From Stieleria bergensis (GTDB lineage Bacteria; Planctomycetota; Planctomycetia; Pirellulales; Pirellulaceae): a stretch of 64,000 nucleotides of DNA. Made by a program: the position numbers and the translations under genes. The DNA lies in NCBI GenBank assembly GCA_007745635.1, contig CP036272.1, positions 2,376,370 through 2,440,369 on the forward strand, read 5' to 3'. Every line of letters starts with the position of its first letter. Position 1 is the first letter of the stretch. The notes beneath the pieces were generated by a model. The model was not told the DNA's origin, ran no database searches, and saw only the letters and a program-made list of their open reading frames with translations. This document shows, one piece after another, positions 59,501 through 64,000 of this stretch.

Positions 59501-60118
59501 AGAGCGATCCGCATCTGTGGTCGGTGAAAGCCCAGCGGCTTCAAGCTTTGCTAGAACGAAGTGATCGATCGCGTTCTTGGGCCACGACTGATCGTTCACT
59601 TGGGGTGCGGCGGAGTCCTTGATTGGTTGCCAAATCCAGAACTCGGACTTGCGTTGCTGGAGGTCAAAGTTGGGGCGATCAGTAGCTGCTTGGGGAGCGG
59701 CTTCGTTGGGCCACCGAGCACCGCTGTTAATCCATTGGACGAAGATGTCGATCTGTTCATCTGGCAGCTTGCCTTTTGGAGGCATCTCATAGGATTCAAA
59801 GCGAAGTGCTTCGATCAGCAAGCTGCTTTCGGCATCGCCGGGAACGATCGCTGGTCCTGAGTCGCCACCGTCGACATGGGCCTGGCGGCTGTCCAGTAGC
59901 AAGTCGCCTTCAACGCGTTCTGCGTCCACGCTATGGCACTGATAGCAATGCTCAACCAGCAGTGGTCGAACTTTCTTTTCAAAGAATTCCAGTTGCTCAG
60001 CGGTGGCCTCAGATCCCTCGACGGGCTGTCGTTCATCGGCATGGACGATGAACGCTTGAGTTGTCATTAAAACGACCGCAAACCACTGAACTGCTGTGGC
60101 GATTTGACTCACTGACAT
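56555..60118 (-). CDS. PSD1/DUF1549/DUF1553 exported cytochrome-like protein
   Basis: About 1187 residues from ATG 60118. After a signal peptide (AVQWFAVVLMTTQAFIVHAD) comes a PSD1-type haem domain with CYQCH near 58-62 and EMPPKGKLPDEQIDIFVQWI. DUF1549 lies near 185-390: FVLAKLEAAGLSPTTDADRS and GERWGRHWLDLVRYAESRGH. A beta-rich middle with VRLDLARYLDHRLHLEF and carbohydrate-binding-like strands follows. DUF1553 lies near 900-1150: GRVIANRVWHHLMGRGIVPT, LLDHLATEF and ALILMNDPLVAELSNQWG. These giant proteins are nearly confined to Planctomycetota and relatives and have no proven role. It leads the unit with DUF1501. Confidence 0.93.
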   Translation of the reverse strand: MSVSQIATAVQWFAVVLMTTQAFIVHADERQPVEGSEATAEQLEFFEKKVRPLLVEHCYQCHSVDAERVEGDLLLDSRQAHVDGGDSGPAIVPGDAESSLLIEALRFESYEMPPKGKLPDEQIDIFVQWINSGARWPNEAAPQAATDRPNFDLQQRKSEFWIWQPIKDSAAPQVNDQSWPKNAIDHFVLAKLEAAGLSPTTDADRSALLRRVSFDLIGLPPSPEQVQAFLADDSPQALATVVDELLQSAHFGERWGRHWLDLVRYAESRGHEFDNDTPNAYQYRDYVIRALNADLPYDQFVREHIAGDLIDQPRLHPEKRFNESVLGTGFWFLGEWVHSPVDIRQDEADRFDNMLDVMSKTFLGVTVACARCHDHKFDAISTADYYSLSGFLQSSDYRQVRFESMQANGRLSQQLASVNRKYQEQLIGLLQSQGLQSPNQTSYLTDPSIVVDFGNLAQREFRQDGHVFGVAPQRAGDLSLTPEGNVQVATASLAVNDLIWNGLESVTSGTVRSSSAVARLPKSGRTLRSPTFQLEHGDVHCLVEGTGHIVACVDSHRLVAGPLHKQTVVPVKAGQRWVRLDLARYLDHRLHLEFIPAKDSQLSVRLITQGLTGPGLQEIDRKLAAIDGPYQAYAETASKLLKTQTEQQVEERIFADFENGTYQGWKVTGEAFGTIPQTLETIAPYQGRINGIGKFFVNSHNIRPGGDVAKGDHLTGTLTSAEFKIDFDLMEFLVGGGNHKGKTCVNLLIDGQPVLSVTGKANNQMSLNTWDLRAFAGKTAQIQVVDDHRTGWGNIGIDHIVFKTFVTENESVPSELSVAEIEAQRITRAWKAERDAIAAQIVRRSQVAPAMLDGSGEDDRILIRGNASKPGDKEPRHFLTAISGNAPLSIAQGSGRVELAAAINDPANPLTGRVIANRVWHHLMGRGIVPTTDDFGVLGQRPTHPELLDHLATEFRQQGQSIKSLIRYVVLSRTYQLSSHASDAALQADPKNLLWHHQPPRRLQGEVIRDSLLALSGRLDSTAFGPPIPVHLTAFMDGRGRPGKSGPLDGAGRRSIYLSVRRNFLSPFMLTFDTPVPFSSMGRRNVSNVPAQALILMNDPLVAELSNQWGHRAIQQIGGDDQAALEQRVNWMYLSGFGRPATDQEQQVAVNYLLAQAKTRGVPTNDEQLWSNFAHVLVNTKEFIFLR

Positions 60119-60224
60119 CACGTTTCCCAATCAAGAACTCTGCCCACTGAGGAACTCATTTAGTGGGACAGCGTACTACATTATCTTTGGGTTAACGATG
60201 TTGTCGAGCACAAAACGGTCTCAA

Positions 60225-60238
60225 CAGACGAGCGTCTG
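60225..60238. promoter_or_regulatory. Small palindrome upstream of the DUF1553 gene
   Basis: CAGACG-AG-CGTCTG is a perfect inverted repeat about 107 nt before the DUF1553 start. A second pair, CCCACT (60143-60148) with AGTGGG (60162-60167), lies nearer the start. Either could be an operator or leader hairpin; evidence is only symmetry. Confidence 0.35.
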
Positions 60239-60329
60239 CCGATCAAGTTGTCGTCGTAGCGATCAGGATTGAGAAAACGGAGAGATCCTATCGTGCAGAG
60301 CCATAAAAGCTTTGACTTTTGTATCTCGT

Positions 60330-61076
60330 TCAGTGCGTTTTAGAAGGTTGGCGGCGGGCCGTTAACACGCGCTGCCGGTTGAACTCAGCCGTCAATGCGT
60401 TTTGCATTTCAATGGCCTGGACAGGACAGTTGGGGCTGGATGTGGCCAGAGCCAGCTGTTCCAGAGCGCCTTCAACGTCATCTGATTCAAGATCCAGGAT
60501 TGCCAAGTTGTGGTGTGCTGCGGCAGTCCCGTAGAGGGTCTCGAATGCGTCAAACGCTTCTCCAGGTTGCTGGGCATGGTAGAGCAGAACCGCGTTCGTT
60601 GCGGCGAGGCGTTGGTCACCAGGGTGAGCCTGAGAACCTAGTTGGATGGTTTGTTGAGCATCAGCCAGCCTGCCTGCCTCCAGCAACGTCCAGGCCAGGT
60701 TGTTGTAGACATCGGCGGAGTCATGGCCTCGCTGCATCGCCGATCGGTAACGCGCGATGGAGGCAGGTGTGTCACTGATTTGCGCATAAAGCGGAGCGAG
60801 TTGCAGGTCAAACGGTGGACGCTTGGGCTTCAGTTGTTCCGCTTTCTCATAGAGCTTGATCGCTTCGTTGGCATGGCCTTTGGCGGCAACGGTCTCGGCA
60901 GTTTGCACACACATCTCATACTGCTCTGGCAGTCGTTGCGGCAGCAGACGCGAGTTGGTGGTTAGCGGTTTGAAGAGTTCGTCTTCACGATGGCCGCCGC
61001 GATTCAGCAGACCGCAACCGGAAACCACCAGGCACAGTGCGAGTACGAGGCCGTTTTTGGGCGTTAACATTTGCAT
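60330..61076 (-). CDS. TPR-type lipoprotein
   Basis: A 248-residue lipoprotein. LVLALCLVVSGCGLLNRGG has the lipobox VSGC, so the protein should be anchored to a membrane by its first cysteine. TPR-like repeats follow: ANEAIKLYEKAEQLKPKRPP, SADVYNNLAWTLLEAGRLAD and AAHHNLAILDLESDDVEGAL. Such lipoproteins are common in Tad pilus and secretion operons (TadD-like), where they help assemble the secretin. The start is 2 nt after the stop of the preceding lipoprotein gene. The assignment to TadD is by context only. Confidence 0.82.
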   Translation of the reverse strand: MQMLTPKNGLVLALCLVVSGCGLLNRGGHREDELFKPLTTNSRLLPQRLPEQYEMCVQTAETVAAKGHANEAIKLYEKAEQLKPKRPPFDLQLAPLYAQISDTPASIARYRSAMQRGHDSADVYNNLAWTLLEAGRLADAQQTIQLGSQAHPGDQRLAATNAVLLYHAQQPGEAFDAFETLYGTAAAHHNLAILDLESDDVEGALEQLALATSSPNCPVQAIEMQNALTAEFNRQRVLTARRQPSKTH

Positions 61077-61078
61077 GC

Positions 61079-61618
61079 TCAGTAAGCTCCCTGGTAGGAG
61101 TTAAAGACTTGGCCAGCGCCACGAGAGCCTGAACGGTTTTGACCACCACCGCGTCCCGTTGCAGCGGTTGCTCGTTCTGCCCAGGCAGCGGAAACGCCCA
61201 AAGCCGGCGGGATACCGATCATTGCATTTAGCGGAGCGGCCCCCATTGCTGAGAACTGTTCCACAACGTGTTCGAGACGAAGTTGATCCAGGTTGGGGTT
61301 GGTCGTTTTTTCAATCACAACGACCGAGTTTGAAAGGCTGCCCGAATGCAATAAGCGAAGCAGTCGTTCCTTTGCTTGCGGTCCGATTTCTAAGCTGTCA
61401 CCGACGAAGTCGCAGCGGTAAAGCACGGTTTGATCAATCGCGGCGTTTCCAACCTGCGCCTCTTCCCAGCGGCAGAGCTTTGCACCCGCTGGTTCTGGCA
61501 CCGAACCGGCACAGTAATCCGAGTGACAGTCAAGCCAGTTTTTTCCGTGGCGTTGGTGGCAACCCGTTGCAGCTGCCAGCATTGCGATCAGTAGTACGGG
61601 GGCGAGTGACTTATTCAT
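61079..61618 (-). CDS. Lipoprotein of unknown function in the secretin unit
   Basis: A 179-residue protein with a lipobox (LLIAMLAAATGCHQRHG). The mature part has a short cysteine-rich start (CHSDYC, CRWEEAQVG), a region VLYRCDFVGDSLEIGPQAKE and VVVIEKTTNPNLDQLRLEHV, and a glycine/arginine/alanine-rich tail (GRGGGQNRSGSRGAG). The middle recalls OmpA-like peptidoglycan-binding strands, but the usual motif is not seen. It overlaps the secretin stop by 8 nt and is 2 nt from the TPR lipoprotein, so the three genes are one unit. It may be a pilotin or envelope anchor; this is inference. Confidence 0.72.
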   Translation of the reverse strand: MNKSLAPVLLIAMLAAATGCHQRHGKNWLDCHSDYCAGSVPEPAGAKLCRWEEAQVGNAAIDQTVLYRCDFVGDSLEIGPQAKERLLRLLHSGSLSNSVVVIEKTTNPNLDQLRLEHVVEQFSAMGAAPLNAMIGIPPALGVSAAWAERATAATGRGGGQNRSGSRGAGQVFNSYQGAY

Positions 61619-63704
61619 TTTCAGGTCCCTCCTGTGAATCGCTGAGGCGACCTTGATAGCCGTGTAATGACGACTGGTTCATGGGATCAACTGGAATGAC
61701 TGCGTGCGGTCGACGTCCGACCGTGGGGCAGCAGCGATCCGTGGGGCCAATTTGGCCGACCATGTATCTTTCCGGACAGTTGTGTTCGGCATGGACCTGG
61801 CGACCAAAGTCGGTTCGCACCGAAGCTCGGTAGTCTCTGTTCCGCCGACTTTCAAGGCGGTTGGCAATGTAGAACTCGATGTCGGTTGGTTCATGAACGT
61901 CCGTTCCCGGCATGGCTGGCCATTGACAGGAATCGACCGGAGCGACCAACTGTGGTGTGACCAGAATCACCAATTCTTGCTCGCCGCCACTGGTTCGCCG
62001 GGTTCCGCCGGTCGTGCCAATGATTGGCAGGTCGCCCCACAGCGGGATGCGTTCGCTGCTGGCACCAAAGTTTGATTGCAACAGCCCGGCCACCGCAATC
62101 GTCTGGCCGCTGCGAAGTTCAACGGTGCTGGAAAAATTACGACTGTTCAGTCCACTGACCTGTGTCCCGCCGCCACCACCACCTCCGCCGCCGATGTTCG
62201 TGCCAACGGATTCATCACGAGCACTGACATTTGCATCGATTTGCAAACGAATCACGTCGCGGTCTTGGATAAAGGGTGTGAACTGGAGCTGAACACCAAA
62301 GGGGACAAAGGACACACCTTGCAAGTTTTGTCCGTTGCCACCTGATGAGATCACCGGAATTGGAAAGCTACCGCCAGCCTGGAAATCTGCAGACTGGCCA
62401 TTCATGGCCACCAGGTTGGGCTCGGCAAGCGTTCTGGAAAGGTTCATGTTGCGAAGGGCTTCGATGGCCAAATCGACTTGCCCCATGTCAAGCGACGCCA
62501 AAATGTTTGCATTCTGTGATGTGCCTTGAGCCAAGGTTTCAAACACTGTGAACCCGGCATCATTATCGACTGAGAAGTTCAGTCCAATGCTCCGTGCAGC
62601 CGACCGATTGACTTCTGCCACGGTCACTTTTAGCATCACTTGCTGTTCACCAACGACTTTCAGTTGGTTGATGATTCCAGCTTGAGCCAGGGCGATGGGA
62701 TCGATGGCTCGGCGACGAAACGCAGCGGCTTCTTCGGAGACTAAGGGGTCGATCGTGTTTTGAAAGTTGAAGGTTTCGGCAACCGCCAGCGATCTGGAAC
62801 TGATGGCGGAGTCATTTGCTCGGCGAAGTCCCGTCGCAACGCCGCGTGCTCCGGTCAGCACTTGCAGGATCTGCGACATTTCAACGGTGTCGGGAGTTTG
62901 TCCGCGGACAATCAGGCGGTCTTCAATCTGATCCAATTCGATGTAGCTGTCGGGGAATTTTTCATTGATCTCTTGGGCGAGCGATTCGACGGGACGAGCC
63001 ATGATCGGATCGGCGTAAACGCGTACCAGGTAGCTAACCGTGGTTTGTCCTGAGGGTGCGGTCGGATCATCGAACCACAGAATCAAGGTGGTTGATCCCT
63101 GTTGCAGACCGGTCACAGCGATTTCTTTCCCGCTCACACGGTCAACGATCTCTGTCCGCAACACGTCGCTGTCCGGGACGTAAACTCGCGTGGGAACCTG
63201 TGTCAGTTGCAATACCTTGGGTCGGCCTAGGACTAGATTCAACGGAATCTCGGGATCGATTGTTCCCTGAATGAAGCGATTGGCTTGATCAACAGCTTGG
63301 GTCGATGGCGGCGGAAGCACCAGTTCCGGTGGAAAGCCACCCTGGATCCTGGAACGCGTCTGATTCCCAGCTTCGCTCGGTTGAGACTGTGATTCCGCTT
63401 GCGGTGTGAGCAACGTCGGATTGCTTTCCGCTGCGGAGGCAGGTGGCAGTTCTGGGACTTGGACCGGCATCGCCGCCTGGACTGTGGCGACCGTTTCAGT
63501 GGGCTCGGCAGTCCCAAACGCGACGGCGTTCTTGACTTCGGTTGTCGCCTGAAGTGGCACCGACGCTGGAACCTGGGCGATCTGAAAGTGGTTGATGGGA
63601 TGAATGGGAACCATCGGTTCCTGTCCGTTTGCCCCGGGCCAGGGCGCCCCGCAGAGGATCGCAGCCAGAAGGATGGCTCGCCAATGAACTGACGTAAATT
63701 TCAC
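61611..63704 (-). CDS. Secretin (type II/Tad-like, CpaC/RcpA type)
   Basis: A 697-residue secretin read from GTG 63704. A signal peptide (AILLAAILCGAPWPGANG) is followed by a proline/glutamine-rich part. Near 160-300 are N-terminal domains: PTRVYVPDSDVLRTEIVDRV, then a BON-like segment YIELDQIEDRLIVRGQTPDT. The secretin domain has LAEPNLVAMNGQSADFQAGG and FPIPVISSGGNG, then TVELRSGQTIAVAGLLQ and PLWGDLPIIGTTGG, the pore signature. About 90 residues lie beyond the usual end, with cysteines (CQWPAMPG, CPERY, CCPTVGRR). The secretin forms the outer-membrane pore. No pilin, ATPase or CpaB-type gene is next to it in this window. Confidence 0.92.
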   Translation of the reverse strand: MKFTSVHWRAILLAAILCGAPWPGANGQEPMVPIHPINHFQIAQVPASVPLQATTEVKNAVAFGTAEPTETVATVQAAMPVQVPELPPASAAESNPTLLTPQAESQSQPSEAGNQTRSRIQGGFPPELVLPPPSTQAVDQANRFIQGTIDPEIPLNLVLGRPKVLQLTQVPTRVYVPDSDVLRTEIVDRVSGKEIAVTGLQQGSTTLILWFDDPTAPSGQTTVSYLVRVYADPIMARPVESLAQEINEKFPDSYIELDQIEDRLIVRGQTPDTVEMSQILQVLTGARGVATGLRRANDSAISSRSLAVAETFNFQNTIDPLVSEEAAAFRRRAIDPIALAQAGIINQLKVVGEQQVMLKVTVAEVNRSAARSIGLNFSVDNDAGFTVFETLAQGTSQNANILASLDMGQVDLAIEALRNMNLSRTLAEPNLVAMNGQSADFQAGGSFPIPVISSGGNGQNLQGVSFVPFGVQLQFTPFIQDRDVIRLQIDANVSARDESVGTNIGGGGGGGGGTQVSGLNSRNFSSTVELRSGQTIAVAGLLQSNFGASSERIPLWGDLPIIGTTGGTRRTSGGEQELVILVTPQLVAPVDSCQWPAMPGTDVHEPTDIEFYIANRLESRRNRDYRASVRTDFGRQVHAEHNCPERYMVGQIGPTDRCCPTVGRRPHAVIPVDPMNQSSLHGYQGRLSDSQEGPENE

Positions 63705-64000
63705 GACTTTGTGGCCTCAAACCCTGGTTTTTCGCTGCTGAAACATAACCAGCAGCGTGCGTGTTCGTTGGGATTGCATCAGCGCATGCTGATGTACTAA
63801 GTCCGACCACCGGTGTACTTCGAACAATCGTCATTATCCGAACCGTTCTTTAATCGGGGCTAGCTGATTTAGTTGAACACCTTGCAATCGCTAGGTTGGG
63901 ACGCTGGTCTCTTCAAAGTGCATGGTTTATCGCGATTTCATCGAATCGGAATTGGGTTCGTAGGGTGCCATGCTTGCACCACCAATACATCTCTCGATCA
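63705..64000. promoter_or_regulatory. Upstream region of the secretin unit
   Basis: Two perfect hairpins lie close to the secretin start: CGCTGCTG/CAGCAGCG (63733-63740 and 63750-63757) and CATCAGC/GCTGATG (63777-63783 and 63788-63794). Further up are the copies of the dispersed words at 63916-63928 and 63956-63979. No gene is supported. Confidence 0.45.
63916..63979. repeat. Dispersed intergenic repeat, copy 2
   Basis: The 13-nt word at 63916-63928 and the 24-nt word at 63956-63979 match 25710-25722 and 25663-25686 but in the opposite order along the strand. One mismatch separates the 24-nt copies. Confidence 0.55.

Overview
The window looks like chromosomal DNA of a planctomycete of the Pirellulaceae (Rhodopirellula-like). 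The call rests on a DUF1549/DUF1553 plus DUF1501 gene pair with a planctomycete-type haem motif, large secreted proteins of low complexity, divergent flagellar genes, an L-fuconate dehydratase and many unidentified exported proteins. This is inference from gene content; no marker gene was compared with a database. No tRNA, rRNA, insertion sequence, integrase, CRISPR array or phage gene was seen.

Layout. (1) 1-11675, plus strand: a surface-polysaccharide block with the tail of an upstream gene, five glycosyltransferases, an O-antigen-ligase/polymerase-like membrane protein, a two-domain dehydrogenase/Gfo-Idh oxidoreductase and a heparinase II/III-like protein. (2) 11686-14370, minus: SRPBCC/GyrI-like protein, M24 peptidase and a MogA/MoaB-type protein, tightly packed. 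(3) 14527-21407, minus: a very large zinc-ribbon protein with one membrane segment, an exported SH3-like protein and an unidentified cytoplasmic protein. (4) 21954-25623, plus: the translation block rpsB, tsf, pyrH, frr with terminator-like structures between genes. (5) 25826-32408: an orphan ABC-2 permease and epmB on the minus strand, then efp, mgtE and fumC on the plus strand. epmB and efp are divergent neighbours and should act together to modify EF-P. (6) 32536-37729: aldo/keto reductase, glyoxalase-like protein, cyclic-nucleotide-domain patatin, ECF sigma factor and a hemolysin III/PAQR protein.

(7) 38321-47974, minus: a flagellar block read fliL, fliM, fliN, fliO-like, fliP, flhA, an 82-aa two-helix membrane protein, a FliA-type sigma factor, a 69-aa protein, a 468-aa exported coiled-coil protein and a 254-aa exported protein. 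Most junctions overlap by a few bases. fliQ, fliR, flhB, flhF and flhG are absent from the usual positions, and FliM lacks the N-terminal CheY-binding peptide. An operator-like double palindrome lies upstream. (8) 48677-52148: a DUF1624-type acyltransferase-like membrane protein, a zinc-ribbon/DUF4282-like protein bracketed by 22-nt direct repeats, a DUF1294 protein and an AlkA-type DNA glycosylase. (9) 52298-60118, minus: DUF1553 and DUF1501 proteins (overlapping), an exported beta-propeller-like protein and L-fuconate dehydratase, suggesting polysaccharide or fucose catabolism. (10) 60330-63704, minus: secretin and two lipoproteins, one with TPR-like repeats, resembling the outer-membrane part of a Tad/type II-like apparatus.

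The least explained parts are the accessory genes in the flagellar block, the repeats in gaps (18-bp x4, 15-bp x5, 22-nt direct pair, 24-nt dispersed pair) and the large zinc-ribbon/SH3 protein pair.
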